From positions 2,108,001 through 2,172,000 of the forward strand of contig NZ_CP144164.1 in the NCBI RefSeq assembly GCF_037478005.1: 64,000 bases of DNA, in the 5' to 3' direction. This document shows, one piece after another, positions 9,014 to 19,876 of this stretch; within the stretch, counting starts at the first letter, position 1, and every line of letters begins with the position of its first letter. The translations under genes were made by a program, and so were the position numbers. Origin of the DNA: Alteromonas sp. M12 (GTDB lineage: Bacteria; Pseudomonadota; Gammaproteobacteria; Enterobacterales; Alteromonadaceae). The notes beneath the pieces are model-generated. The model was not told the DNA's origin. It worked only from the letters and a program-made list of their open reading frames with translations, and searched no databases.

Positions 9014-9154
9014 TAAAGGTTTACAAGTAACTAAGGACCGTAAAATCGGATCTGCACCTTAAGTTCACCTTGCTGCTATGTTGAAACAACGACCCCAGAG
9101 TAGTCATGCAATGCATGTCCTCAAGTGTGGTCTTAACAATGCGGAGTTTTAGCA
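9014..9154 (+). promoter_or_regulatory. infC-rpmI spacer, candidate L20 translational operator
   Basis: 141 bases between infC and rpmI, longer than needed for cotranslation. It contains CATGCA-A-TGCATG (about 9103-9117) enclosed by GACCCCA ... TGTGGTC, which can form a two-part stem ending near the rpmI start. In E. coli and relatives L20 represses rpmI-rplT by binding RNA here. I cannot match the known L20 motif by eye, so the assignment rests mainly on position. Confidence 0.4.
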
Positions 9155-9352
9155 ATGCCTAAAATGAAATCCAATAGTGGAGCAGCCAAGCGTTTTAAAA
9201 AAACCGCTTCAGGTCGTTTCAAAAGTAAGCAGTCTCACTTGCGTCACATTTTGACCAAGAAGAGCTCTAAGCGTAAACGTCACTTGCGTGGCAAGAAATT
9301 AGCCCATTCAGCTGACACTGCGTTGATTCAACGCATGTTACCTTACGTTTAA
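9155..9352 (+). CDS. rpmI: 50S ribosomal protein bL35
   Basis: 65 residues, standard length. [20 protein letters not shown] at the N-terminus and HLRGKK in the middle are the bL35 signatures. The protein is highly basic and part of the large ribosomal subunit. GGAG lies 13 bases before the ATG, within a stretch that may be closed by the upstream RNA structure. rplT follows after 18 bases, so the two are translationally coupled in the usual way. Confidence 0.98.
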   Translation: MPKMKSNSGAAKRFKKTASGRFKSKQSHLRHILTKKSSKRKRHLRGKKLAHSADTALIQRMLPYV

Positions 9353-9367
9353 AGCACAGGAGACTAA

Positions 9368-9727
<360 letters not shown>

Positions 9728-9760
9728 TTTTTAACAATTAAGTTTAAGTTCTTTCGGGAA

Positions 9761-9789
9761 AAGGCGAACCAGGATGGTTCGCCTTTTTT
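9761..9789 (+). terminator. Intrinsic terminator of the thrS-infC-rpmI-rplT cluster
   Basis: An 11-bp GC-rich stem (9761-9771 with 9775-9785), three-base loop, and a six-T run. It lies 33 bases after rplT. Confidence 0.93.
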
Positions 9790-9884
9790 CGTTTTGGCTG
9801 AATATAAATTGTACTGATTATTCGGGTTAATAATTAGATATGCACTTTATCGCTTAAAAAATCTCAAAGCAGGCTATTCAAACC

Positions 9885-9914
9885 TTGCCTTTTACTAGTA
9901 CTTTATAAGATAAT
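9885..9914 (+). promoter_or_regulatory. Candidate feoAB promoter
   Basis: TTGCCT (9885-9890) and GATAAT (9909-9914) spaced by 18 bases fit a sigma-70 promoter. The Fur box begins four bases downstream, where bound Fur would block transcription initiation. Confidence 0.45.
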
Positions 9915-9917
9915 AAA

Positions 9918-9932
9918 TGAAAATAATTCTCA
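9918..9932 (+). promoter_or_regulatory. Fur box upstream of feoA
   Basis: TGAAAATAATTCTCA matches 12 of the 14 fixed positions of the 7-1-7 Fur consensus TGATAATnATTATCA. It lies 17 bases before the feoA start and just after a candidate -10. Position and neighbouring genes make iron repression very likely. Confidence 0.8.
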
Positions 9933-9949
9933 TTTGTGGTCAGTAAGTC

Positions 9950-10186
9950 ATGTTGCAAAATACAGTGTGGGAACTTCCTACTAAAAAAAACGCCGAAATC
10001 GTTGGATTACAAAGTGGTCTTTCGGTTGCTATGAGTAATAGGCTTAAAGAAATGGGCTTTTGTGACGGTGAGATAATCGTATGTTTAAAGCAATGTCCAT
10101 TTAACGGTCCAAAAGTTGTGGAATTGGGTGGTGCAATCTTGTCAATTGATAAAGAAATAGCGCAAAATATTAAAATTAAAATATAG
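9950..10186 (+). CDS. feoA: Ferrous iron transport protein A
   Basis: 78 residues, a single SH3-like FeoA domain. Features: GLQSGLSVAMSNRLKEMGF, the conserved R/KL-x-x-MGF turn, GEIIVCLKQCPF, and GGAILSIDKEIAQNIKI at the end. FeoA is a small cytoplasmic protein needed for FeoB-driven Fe2+ uptake, thought to act on the transporter. feoB follows after 70 bases, and a Fur box lies directly upstream. The ribosome-binding site is weak. Confidence 0.93.
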   Translation: MLQNTVWELPTKKNAEIVGLQSGLSVAMSNRLKEMGFCDGEIIVCLKQCPFNGPKVVELGGAILSIDKEIAQNIKIKI

Positions 10187-10256
10187 CTCAATTTCGTCTA
10201 ACTCGTTAGCTCGTTATTTTCTACTTTACTAAATTCTCACTAAACAGGTACCCGTA

Positions 10257-12110
10257 GTGTCTTCAACTGTTTCAGATAATATTAATAATGCTCAACAGAA
10301 AGTTGTTTTAATTGGACGACCAAATAGCGGTAAAAGCTTACTGTTCAACCAATTAACGGGATTGCAGCAAAAAGTGGCTAACTTTCCTGGCGTCACAGTA
10401 GAGCTGAAATCAGGTAAGATGAAAGATCTAACGATTGTAGATTTCCCTGGAACTTATTCACTACATAGTTTCTCTCAAGACGAGCAAGTGGCAGTAGATG
10501 CGATTTATAAAGCTCTCGATAGCGATGAAACTAGTTTAATTGTGTGTGTCTTAGATGCCTCTAGACTAGAGCGCAGCTTGGTATTTGGACTGCAAATTCA
10601 AGCTTTAGCAAAAAAGCACAACAAAGGTTTTGTATTTGTCATCAACATGATCGACGACGCATTGCGTTTTGGACATGAAATCGATGTGCAAGGTCTATCA
10701 ACAGAGCTAGGCTCACCGGTTTTTGCATTATCTGCGAAAACATTGATTGGACTGTCTGAGTTTCAACAAGCGTTACCTGAACTAGTTGAAAAACACCAGA
10801 GCACGATACCGAAAATAGTAAATGATAATCATGATGACGTTATCAAGCGAAGCCGTCAGCTAGCTTATAAGTTCGGCATGAATGCCAACGTAGTGCTGAA
10901 ACAACAGAACCAGATAGATCAATTTCTATTACATAATTGGTTAGGCGGTGTTGCTTTCATGGCAATTATGTTTTTGTTATTCCAAAGTATCTTTACTTGG
11001 GCAACACCACTTATGGACGCGGTTGAAAGTGGTATAGGAATCCTTGCCAGTTTTGTCAGTGAGATGCTGCCTGAAGGTATTTTTAATGACTTCTTAAATG
11101 ACGCTATATTTGGTGGGGTAGGCTCTTTCTTAGTTTTTGTTCCACAAATTATGGTGTTAACCTTTATTATTGGGTTGTTAGAAGACAGTGGATATTTAGC
11201 CCGTGCGGCATTGATTTGTCATAAACCCTTAAGCTTCTTTGGTTTATCAGGTCGAAGTTTTATTCCTTACTTATCGGGACATGCCTGTGCCATCCCTGCA
11301 ATAATGGCCGCTCGAACAATTGAGTCACCACGTAAGCGTCTAATTACGATGATGACCATTCCTTTAATGTCCTGTTCAGCTCGTTTGCCCGTGTATGCTT
11401 TATTAATCGCAGTATTTATCCCGCAAGTCCAATATCTTGGCGGATTGGTAAATACTCAAGGGATGGTGTTCTTTGGTCTTTACATGACTGGCATAGTGAC
11501 GGCATTAATCGTAAGTTTTGTGATGGATAAAATGCATTTCGCCGACAGTGATAAAAGCGAAATGCCTTTTATCTTGGAGTTACCAAGTTATCGTTTGCCG
11601 CACTGGAAACCACTGATGTATCGCGTGCTAAATAGCGCTAAGTATTTTATTCGACGCGCAGCACCCGTGATTTTCATGGTTTCGGTGGGGATTTGGATTT
11701 TGGGGTATTTCCCTATTCATGAGGGCGGTTTAGAAAATTCATACTTAGGCCATATAGGTCATTTTATTGAGCCTTTATTTGAACCTCTTGGTATCGATTG
11801 GCGATATGGCGTGGCTATTTTGATGTCATTTCTTGCCCGTGAAGTATTTGTTGGTACCTTAGGAACATTGTTTGGTATTGAAGGGGCAGATGAGAATATT
11901 GCTGGCTTAGCTGCCAACATCCAAAACGATGGGCTAACCTTTGCCGCAGGCATGGGGCTGTTAATGTTTTACGTTATTGCACTGCAATGTGTTGCCACTG
12001 TTGCAACTATTAAAGCCGAAACTGGCAGTCAAAAGATCGCTTGGGGTTTAGTTGTGGGTTATGGAGCCCTCGCATATTTGATGGCGTTTATCGTATATAA
12101 CATTTTCTAA
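10257..12110 (+). CDS. feoB: Ferrous iron transporter FeoB (short form)
   Basis: 617 residues from a GTG start at 10257. The N-terminal G domain has GRPNSGKS (G1, about 21), DFPG (G3, about 63), NMID (G4, about 125) and SAK (G5, about 156). The spacer domain after it is short (about 60 residues), then the membrane part has two Gate repeats with Cys/Ala-rich pore segments (SGHACAIPAIMAARTIESPRKRL and LAREVFVGTLGTLFGIE). FeoB imports Fe2+ across the inner membrane in a GTP-dependent manner. It is about 150 residues shorter than E. coli FeoB, mainly in the spacer and C-terminal region; all core motifs remain. No feoC follows. Confidence 0.95.
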   Translation: MSSTVSDNINNAQQKVVLIGRPNSGKSLLFNQLTGLQQKVANFPGVTVELKSGKMKDLTIVDFPGTYSLHSFSQDEQVAVDAIYKALDSDETSLIVCVLDASRLERSLVFGLQIQALAKKHNKGFVFVINMIDDALRFGHEIDVQGLSTELGSPVFALSAKTLIGLSEFQQALPELVEKHQSTIPKIVNDNHDDVIKRSRQLAYKFGMNANVVLKQQNQIDQFLLHNWLGGVAFMAIMFLLFQSIFTWATPLMDAVESGIGILASFVSEMLPEGIFNDFLNDAIFGGVGSFLVFVPQIMVLTFIIGLLEDSGYLARAALICHKPLSFFGLSGRSFIPYLSGHACAIPAIMAARTIESPRKRLITMMTIPLMSCSARLPVYALLIAVFIPQVQYLGGLVNTQGMVFFGLYMTGIVTALIVSFVMDKMHFADSDKSEMPFILELPSYRLPHWKPLMYRVLNSAKYFIRRAAPVIFMVSVGIWILGYFPIHEGGLENSYLGHIGHFIEPLFEPLGIDWRYGVAILMSFLAREVFVGTLGTLFGIEGADENIAGLAANIQNDGLTFAAGMGLLMFYVIALQCVATVATIKAETGSQKIAWGLVVGYGALAYLMAFIVYNIF

Positions 12111-13419
<1,309 letters not shown>

Positions 13420-13433
13420 GGGGACTCGATAAA

Positions 13434-15821
13434 ATGAAATTCAGTGAAAAGTGGTTGAGAGAGTGGGTTAATCCAGCAATATCAACACAACAATTATCAG
13501 AACAACTTAGTATGGCCGGTTTAGAAGTTGATGCAGTTGACCCGGTTGCAGGCGAGTTTTCAGGTGTATTAGTGGGCGAAGTTGTTGAGTGTGGACAACA
13601 CCCTAATGCAGACAAGTTACGAGTGACAAAAATTAACATCGGAGAAGACGAGTTAATTGATATCGTTTGTGGTGCACCGAATTGTCGACAGGGCATCAAA
13701 GTTGCTGTAGCAACTGTTGGCGCCGTACTACCAGGTAACTTTAAAATTAAAAAGGCGAAATTACGAGGTGAGCCTTCGTTTGGTATGCTTTGTAGTTTTT
13801 CTGAGTTAGGTATTAGCGATGATCATGACGGTATTGTAGAGCTTCCTAGTGATGCGCCAATTGGTCAGGATATTCGTGACTATCTACAATTGGACGATGT
13901 CACTATTGAAGTCGATTTAACACCTAACCGAGCGGATTGCCTTGGTATCAGAGGGGTAGCGCGGGAAGTAGGTGTGTTGAATCAGGTTGAAGTGAACGCA
14001 CCAAAAATAGAAGGCGTTGATAGTAAAATTGAGGATACTCGAGAAATCCAACTTGTCGCACCTGAAGCGTGCCCAAGATATTTAGGCCGGGTATTAAAAA
14101 ACATAAACCTTGCAGCAAAGTCACCTTTGTGGATGCAAGAGAAACTTAGACGTAGCGGTATTCGTAGTATTGATCCCGTGGTAGACGTAACAAATTACGT
14201 TTTACTTGAACTGGGTCACCCAATGCACGCGTTTGATTTGGATAAATTGGATGGTGATATTGTTGTCCGTTTTGCCAGTGAAAATGAAAAATTAACGCTT
14301 CTGGATGGCAACGAAACTAAGCTAAAAACCAATACACTGGTGATTGCTGATCAACGTAAAGCATTAGCAATGGCTGGGATTTTCGGTGGTTTAGAATCCG
14401 GTGTCACAAATGAGTCTAAGAATATATTTTTAGAAAGTGCATTTTTTGCGCCTGACGCGATTATGGGCAAAGCCCGTCAATACGGTTTGCATACTGATGC
14501 ATCACACCGCTACGAGCGTGGCGTAGATCCACAGCTACAAAGAGTGGCAATGGAGCGAGCGACCCAACTTCTTTTGGATATTGTTGGTGGTGAAGCTGGA
14601 CCAATAACTGAGTCTGTTAGCCAAGAGCATCTTCCAACACAAAAGACTATTCAACTGCGAGCATCGCGTCTGACGCGTATTCTTGGAATCCATGTAGAAG
14701 ACGCGAAGGTGACCGATATCCTAACTCGTTTAGGTTTAGACGTTAGCTTCTCCGATAATAAGTGGACGGTTGTTGTACCTGCTTATCGATTTGATATCAG
14801 CATCGAAGAAGATCTGATTGAAGAGATTGCCAGAGTCTATGGATACAATAGTATTCCAACAATAGCGCCTACTGCTAAGTTAAAAATGTCGGTCCATAAG
14901 GAACAAAACCTTACTTTAGACAGACTAAAACAAACGTTGGTAGAGCGAGATTACCAAGAAGCGATAACCTATTCATTCGTGGATCCTAAAGTGCAAAGTG
15001 CTTTATTCCCTGACGCCTTAGGTATGCAGTTGCCTCATCCTATTTCTGCTGATATGTCTGCAATGCGTGTTAGTTTGTGGACAGGACTATTGCAGTCTGT
15101 GTCTTACAACCAAAAACGTCAACAAAGTCGTGTCAGATTATTTGAAACAGGTTTGAGATTCGTACCTGATGAGAATGAGAAAACCGGTGTAAGACAAGAA
15201 GTTGTTGTTGGTGGTGTGATATGTGGTAATCGCAACAATGAACATTGGAATATGGAAGACCGTGCTGTTGACTTCTACGATGTTAAAGCGGATGTAGAAG
15301 CTTTGTTGCAAACTACAGCTAATCTTTCTGAGTTTAGTTTTAAAGCGGCCCAGCATTCAGCTCTTCACCCAGGCCAATGTGCACAAATTTATCGTGATCA
15401 AGAGTTGGTCGGATATGTCGGTGCTGTGCATCCTAAATTTACCAAAATATTGGGGTTAAACGGCAAAACGTTCGTTTTCGAGCTTGATTTCAATGCAATT
15501 GGAGGCAAAAAACTGCCATTAGCTGAAGAAATTTCAAAATTTCCTGCTAATAGGCGTGACATTGCTATCGTTGTAGAGGAAGATAAAGTTGTAGGTGAAA
15601 TAATTTCTTACATCGAAAAATTTGGCGGAAATCAACTAGTTGGCCTAAACTTATTCGATGTGTACAGAGGCAAGGGAATAGAGGCCGGTTATAAAAGCTT
15701 GGCAATCTCTCTTACTCTACAGGACCAAACAAGAACGCTTGAAGAAAATGATATTCAAGCGGTAGTTGAAGACATTCTGTCCCAGTTAGCAGAAAAGTTC
15801 GGGGCATCATTGAGGGATTGA
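13434..15821 (+). CDS. pheT: Phenylalanine--tRNA ligase beta subunit
   Basis: 795 residues, the usual length. Order: B1/EMAP-like OB domain (about 40-150, [20 protein letters not shown]), B3/B4 editing domain (about 205-400) for removal of mischarged Tyr, B5 (about 405-475), the catalytic-like B6/B7 fold, and the C-terminal ferredoxin-type anticodon-binding domain (about 700-795, [13 protein letters not shown]). It pairs with PheS. Spacing to pheS is 14 bases and to ihfA four bases, indicating one operon. Confidence 0.98.
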   Translation: MKFSEKWLREWVNPAISTQQLSEQLSMAGLEVDAVDPVAGEFSGVLVGEVVECGQHPNADKLRVTKINIGEDELIDIVCGAPNCRQGIKVAVATVGAVLPGNFKIKKAKLRGEPSFGMLCSFSELGISDDHDGIVELPSDAPIGQDIRDYLQLDDVTIEVDLTPNRADCLGIRGVAREVGVLNQVEVNAPKIEGVDSKIEDTREIQLVAPEACPRYLGRVLKNINLAAKSPLWMQEKLRRSGIRSIDPVVDVTNYVLLELGHPMHAFDLDKLDGDIVVRFASENEKLTLLDGNETKLKTNTLVIADQRKALAMAGIFGGLESGVTNESKNIFLESAFFAPDAIMGKARQYGLHTDASHRYERGVDPQLQRVAMERATQLLLDIVGGEAGPITESVSQEHLPTQKTIQLRASRLTRILGIHVEDAKVTDILTRLGLDVSFSDNKWTVVVPAYRFDISIEEDLIEEIARVYGYNSIPTIAPTAKLKMSVHKEQNLTLDRLKQTLVERDYQEAITYSFVDPKVQSALFPDALGMQLPHPISADMSAMRVSLWTGLLQSVSYNQKRQQSRVRLFETGLRFVPDENEKTGVRQEVVVGGVICGNRNNEHWNMEDRAVDFYDVKADVEALLQTTANLSEFSFKAAQHSALHPGQCAQIYRDQELVGYVGAVHPKFTKILGLNGKTFVFELDFNAIGGKKLPLAEEISKFPANRRDIAIVVEEDKVVGEIISYIEKFGGNQLVGLNLFDVYRGKGIEAGYKSLAISLTLQDQTRTLEENDIQAVVEDILSQLAEKFGASLRD

Positions 15822-15825
15822 CTTT

Positions 15826-16125
15826 ATGGCGTTAACCAAAGCTGAAATGGCTGAGCATTTGTTCGAAAAATTGGGAATTAATAAGCGGGATGCTAAAGAT
15901 CTTGTTGAATCATTTTTTGAGGAAGTAAGAGAAGCACTTGAAGACGGAGAGCAAGTAAAATTGTCCGGCTTCGGTAACTTTGATTTACGTGAAAAAAATG
16001 AACGTCCTGGTAGAAACCCTAAAACCGGGGAAGATATTCCCATTAAAGCACGCAGAGTAGTGACCTTCAGACCAGGTCAAAAACTCAAAAGTCGTGTGGA
16101 AAATACGGAACCTTCAAACTCTTAA
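15826..16125 (+). CDS. ihfA: Integration host factor alpha subunit
   Basis: 99 residues. [18 protein letters not shown], the dimer helices, [21 protein letters not shown] containing the DNA-intercalating arm ([10 protein letters not shown], Pro at about 64), and [18 protein letters not shown] are diagnostic for IHF-alpha rather than HU. With IHF-beta it binds and sharply bends DNA in replication, recombination and transcription. It follows pheT by four bases, as in enterics. An 11-bp hairpin after the stop probably ends the transcript. Confidence 0.97.
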   Translation: MALTKAEMAEHLFEKLGINKRDAKDLVESFFEEVREALEDGEQVKLSGFGNFDLREKNERPGRNPKTGEDIPIKARRVVTFRPGQKLKSRVENTEPSNS

Positions 16126-16136
16126 ATCGAGTATTT

Positions 16137-16162
16137 CACACCCTTATTTTTATAAGGGTGTG
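16137..16162 (+). terminator. Hairpin after ihfA, probable terminator
   Basis: A perfect 11-bp stem CACACCCTTAT / ATAAGGGTGTG around a TTTT loop, 12 bases after the ihfA stop. No T-run follows on either strand, so it may act as a transcript-end stabiliser rather than a strong intrinsic terminator. Confidence 0.6.
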
Positions 16163-16253
16163 AGACAGTTTCATTACCGGATAAACCTCCTAAAAAGCTG
16201 GTTAAAATCTGGAATTTACTGAATCTGATCACTTAATCTAAATAGTAATTTAA

Positions 16254-16820
16254 ATGGCCAAAAAACTCTTACTGGTTGCAGCGTTAATTGTTGCGGCAGT
16301 TATCGCCTTAACGCAGTTAAATCAACCTGAAACTGTTTTAAGGGCTGATTTACCTAATCATCCATCTCAGAATCAGTCGGAAGATATTAAACAATACTCA
16401 TACAAAGATATTTTAAACAATGATGAGTTTAAACTGGGGATGCAACAAGCTGTTGAAAATAATGACATTGAGCTTGCTAAAACGCTACAGGAAAAAGCCA
16501 TTGAAATCGCAGTAGCCGCTAATTTGCCTGCAACTGAAGTATCCTTAATCTCTGGTGATAATGGATTGCGATTTATGCAGTTTTTAGCCAGTAGACAAAT
16601 TTTTGTGAAAAAATTCCAACAACATTATCTTTCATTTCAAGATATCCAACAGTTGAAACTCGATTACCCAGAAGCGCAAGACTTGTTTGAGCGTTCAGAT
16701 AATCTAATTGAAACTCGAGATAGTCAAATTCATGCATTAGCTGAACAGTTAGCAGGCGAGAGTGGGGATGTTGAATTGTATTTACAATTGGCTAAAGAAC
16801 AGTGGATTGCCCGGCAATAA
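16254..16820 (+). CDS. Exported or membrane-anchored protein of unknown function
   Basis: 188 residues. I do not recognise a family. The N-terminus MAKKLLLVAALIVAAVIAL is a signal peptide or signal anchor without a lipobox, so the rest (about 25-188) is probably periplasmic. The body is helical and acidic, with repeated short amphipathic helices (EKAIEIAVAANLPATEV, HALAEQLAGESGDVELYLQLAKEQW). There is no cysteine, which is common in periplasmic scaffold or chaperone-like proteins, and no visible catalytic motif. No good ribosome-binding site is seen. It is convergent with the GGDEF/EAL gene, 40 bases away. Confidence 0.7.
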   Translation: MAKKLLLVAALIVAAVIALTQLNQPETVLRADLPNHPSQNQSEDIKQYSYKDILNNDEFKLGMQQAVENNDIELAKTLQEKAIEIAVAANLPATEVSLISGDNGLRFMQFLASRQIFVKKFQQHYLSFQDIQQLKLDYPEAQDLFERSDNLIETRDSQIHALAEQLAGESGDVELYLQLAKEQWIARQ

Positions 16821-16860
16821 GCGCAGAAAACCATTGCTTAATTAGCGTGATGGAAGAATG

Positions 16861-19479
16861 CTAGTTAACTTTAAGATGCCAAGCGTTTTCTGATTGCCAT
16901 TTTGAAATCCAATCCGGTATCTTTTCAGCTACCATGGGTTTAGCTATACCGTAACCTTGAGCTAGTTCGCAACCCAGTTTTACAAGGGCCTTTCCATGCT
17001 CAATGCTTTCTACACCTTCGGCGATCACTTTTCGTTGGAAAGCATTCGCTAAACCTACCACGCCTTGAACAATCGCTAAGTCATCAGTGTCCTCCAACAT
17101 ATCTCGTACAAAACTTTGATCTATTTTGATTAAATATGCTGGTAATCGCTTGAGATAGGTAAGTGAAGAGTATCCAGTGCCGAAGTCGTCAATCGCAAAT
17201 CGGACGCCTAGTTCTTGGCATGTATTCATTGTTGTGGATACGAGGCTAGTATCGTGTAAAGCGCTGGTTTCAAGTATCTCCAGTTCTAATCGATTTGGAT
17301 TGACTTCTGGGTGGGCGCTCAACAATGCAGCTAAACGAGTTGTGAAATTATTTTGTTGTAATTGATAAGCACTAATGTTTACACTTATCGGAATATCTAA
17401 GCCTATTTTTTGCCATTGGTGTATTTGCGACAAAGCGCTGTCGATAACCCATTCCCCCAATTTTAAACTAATTACATGACCTTCTATTAAAGGTAAGAAT
17501 GCTAAAGGCGGTATCAAACCATTCACTCGGTGTTGCCAACGTATTAATGCTTCAGCTCCAATAACCTCACCGGTTCGCATGTTGACCTTTGGTTGATAAT
17601 GCAGTACGAATTCGTCTTTTTGCAAAGCGATATGAACATTTTCAATACTTTCGCGTTGTGTGTTGAGTGCAATATCTTCTGCTGTATCAAACAAATGAAA
17701 TCGATTTTTACCTGCTTGTTTGGCGATATACATAGCTTGGTCGGCATGACGAATGAGTTGATCGGAATCTACATTGTCGTGGGGATAAAGGGTGACGCCA
17801 ATACTGGCTGAAACTTGCATCAACGCATCGCCTACATTTACAGGATCTGATGCCGCTTTCAAAAGACGTTTTAAAATCAGTTCAGTATCTTCAAATTTCT
17901 GTAAATCAACCATCACTGCAATAAATTCATCTCCTCCGATTCGAGCCAGAGTATCTCCCTCGCGCAAGGCTTCTTTCATACGTTGGGAAACGGCGATAAG
18001 CAGTTCATCTCCTACATTGTGTCCGTAGGTGTCATTGATGGCTTTGAAACCATCTAAATCCATAAATGCTACGGCTAACGATTGGTTGCGTCGTTCGCAC
18101 TGCATGGTCGCTTGGCTCAATCTATCTGCAAGTAATACGCGATTTGGAAGATTCGTCAAAGCATCATAGTGGGCAATACGTTCTAGTTGTCCTTGATATG
18201 CTTTCATTGGCGTAATATCGGTGGATAAAGATACGTAATGCTGAACATTGCCTGTGGAGTTTTTTACCGCACTAATGGTCACTAATTCTGGATATATGTC
18301 GCCATTTTTACGTTGACTCCAAATTTCGCCACGCCAATGACCTTGAGTTTCAATGGTTTCCCACATTTCATCGTAAAACTCCGTAGAGTGGCGATTAGAG
18401 CGCAAAATACTGGGCTCCTTTCCTTGCACATCCTGAAGTGTATATCCGGTAATGTGCGTAAATGCTTCGTTAATTTCAATAATTTTAACATTGGCATCGG
18501 TGATCATGATGCCTTCTTGGGCATGGGTAAATACGCTGGCTGCTCGTTCCAGCTTTTCTTCGGCTTGTTTTTTCTCAATGGCGATACTTGCCAAACTCGC
18601 GGTTTGCTCAATCAGCAAAAGATCTGCGTCAGTCGGTTGGTGTGGAGCATGATGATAAATGGCAAATGTACCTAGCACTGTTCCAGTAGTTGAACGTATG
18701 GGCTCTGACCAACATGCGCCTAATCCAGCTTCTTTTGCGAGTTCTTTATAGGGAGCCCAATATGGATGGCAATTAATATCATCTACTACCACCCGTTTGT
18801 TGGTAAACGCTGCGGTTCCACAAGAACCCACTCCAATACCTATCTCTATGCCGTTAATAGCGTCATTGTAAAATTGAGGTAGGCCATTTGCAGTGCCAAT
18901 AACTAAATGTTTTTGTGATTCATCTAATAACAGAACACTACAAAGCATATTGGGATTTTCTTGTTCAACGACCTGTACTATAGCGTGCAGTATTTCGCTT
19001 AAAGGTTTACCTCGAGAAATCAGCTCTAACACGTGACGACTTGACTTGACCCGCAATTCAGCCTGTTTTCGTTGACTGATATCGTGAATGATACCGACTA
19101 AAAAATGTTTGCCCTGAGAGTCGGTAAATCGGTTTTTTTTAGTCAGTACGGTTTTTTCTTCGGCCCCCAATATTGTTAACGTTTCTTCGCATAGAATTTC
19201 ATCCCCAGTTAGTAATACTTTTTTGTCGACGGCTAAAAAGTGTTGGCGTTCTTTTGCTGTTACTTTTTCTGCAAGGGTTTTACCCAAAGCTTCTTTTCTT
19301 GTTACCCCGAATATTTTACAAAATGCATCATTCACAAGTAACAATCTGCACTCTTCATCTTTAACGAAAATGGGATCTCCAGTGATATTGAAAGCAGCAT
19401 TAAAATACTTTTCAATCTCACTGGGTTTTTCAAAAAATTTACTTAAAGGAGGTGCCTTTTTACTATTTTTCGATGTCAT
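16861..19479 (-). CDS. PAS-GAF-PAS-GGDEF-EAL cyclic-di-GMP enzyme
   Basis: 872 residues, no membrane segment. Order: PAS (about 25-140, ending in the PAC-like VGIIHDIS), GAF (about 155-305), PAS (about 310-430), GGDEF (about 440-600) and EAL (about 615-865). The diguanylate cyclase signature GGDEF (about 513) is intact and is preceded by REGD five residues upstream, an RxxD inhibitory site. The phosphodiesterase side keeps EALIRW (about 643), the ELEILETS glutamates, DDFGTGYSSL and EGVE. Both activities may be retained, with the sensory domains choosing. The GAF block VGSCGTAAFTNKRV resembles redox/small-ligand GAFs. No partner gene is adjacent. Confidence 0.93.
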   Translation of the reverse strand: MTSKNSKKAPPLSKFFEKPSEIEKYFNAAFNITGDPIFVKDEECRLLLVNDAFCKIFGVTRKEALGKTLAEKVTAKERQHFLAVDKKVLLTGDEILCEETLTILGAEEKTVLTKKNRFTDSQGKHFLVGIIHDISQRKQAELRVKSSRHVLELISRGKPLSEILHAIVQVVEQENPNMLCSVLLLDESQKHLVIGTANGLPQFYNDAINGIEIGIGVGSCGTAAFTNKRVVVDDINCHPYWAPYKELAKEAGLGACWSEPIRSTTGTVLGTFAIYHHAPHQPTDADLLLIEQTASLASIAIEKKQAEEKLERAASVFTHAQEGIMITDANVKIIEINEAFTHITGYTLQDVQGKEPSILRSNRHSTEFYDEMWETIETQGHWRGEIWSQRKNGDIYPELVTISAVKNSTGNVQHYVSLSTDITPMKAYQGQLERIAHYDALTNLPNRVLLADRLSQATMQCERRNQSLAVAFMDLDGFKAINDTYGHNVGDELLIAVSQRMKEALREGDTLARIGGDEFIAVMVDLQKFEDTELILKRLLKAASDPVNVGDALMQVSASIGVTLYPHDNVDSDQLIRHADQAMYIAKQAGKNRFHLFDTAEDIALNTQRESIENVHIALQKDEFVLHYQPKVNMRTGEVIGAEALIRWQHRVNGLIPPLAFLPLIEGHVISLKLGEWVIDSALSQIHQWQKIGLDIPISVNISAYQLQQNNFTTRLAALLSAHPEVNPNRLELEILETSALHDTSLVSTTMNTCQELGVRFAIDDFGTGYSSLTYLKRLPAYLIKIDQSFVRDMLEDTDDLAIVQGVVGLANAFQRKVIAEGVESIEHGKALVKLGCELAQGYGIAKPMVAEKIPDWISKWQSENAWHLKVN

Positions 19480-19876
19480 GTTACAAACTCCTAGTCAGAC
19501 AATTTTAACAAGAGATGCCTGTTTAGTTCTGCTGACCTGTATAACGATTTAACAATAGTTTTGGCTTCGATTGCTCAATTTGAATTTGATTTGAGTCTTT
19601 CTCAATAATTTCGAAGTGATATTGTCCGTGAGCATATTTATAAAGTTAAAAATAAATCGACAGGGTTTACGAATAATTGATTCTCTTTACAATTATAACT
19701 GCCATCGAAATTTTAGTAATTATACATTGGTTCTATAAAAATTAGCATAAGCGATAGGAAATAGATATTCTCGAACTCTACTTGATAGAAAAATCACGTT
19801 CGCGAGGTTGAGATTCAGGCGATTGAGGATACCTCTCTCAAGAGCAAGGGCATTAGTTCCATTAAGGTTTTTTAAT
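19480..19876. other. Intergenic region upstream of the GGDEF/EAL gene
   Basis: 397 bases, very AT-rich, between the start of the cyclic-di-GMP gene (minus strand) and the end of the SLC45-type transporter (minus strand). It must hold the promoter of the former, but I cannot pick a convincing one. A weak GAGG-ATA-CCTC hairpin near 19825 has no T-run on either strand. I see no gene. Confidence 0.5.

Noticed and set aside
18313..18675. 120-codon plus-strand ORF inside the GGDEF/EAL gene
   Set aside because: It is the antisense shadow of the PAS2 region, which has strong protein signatures on the minus strand.
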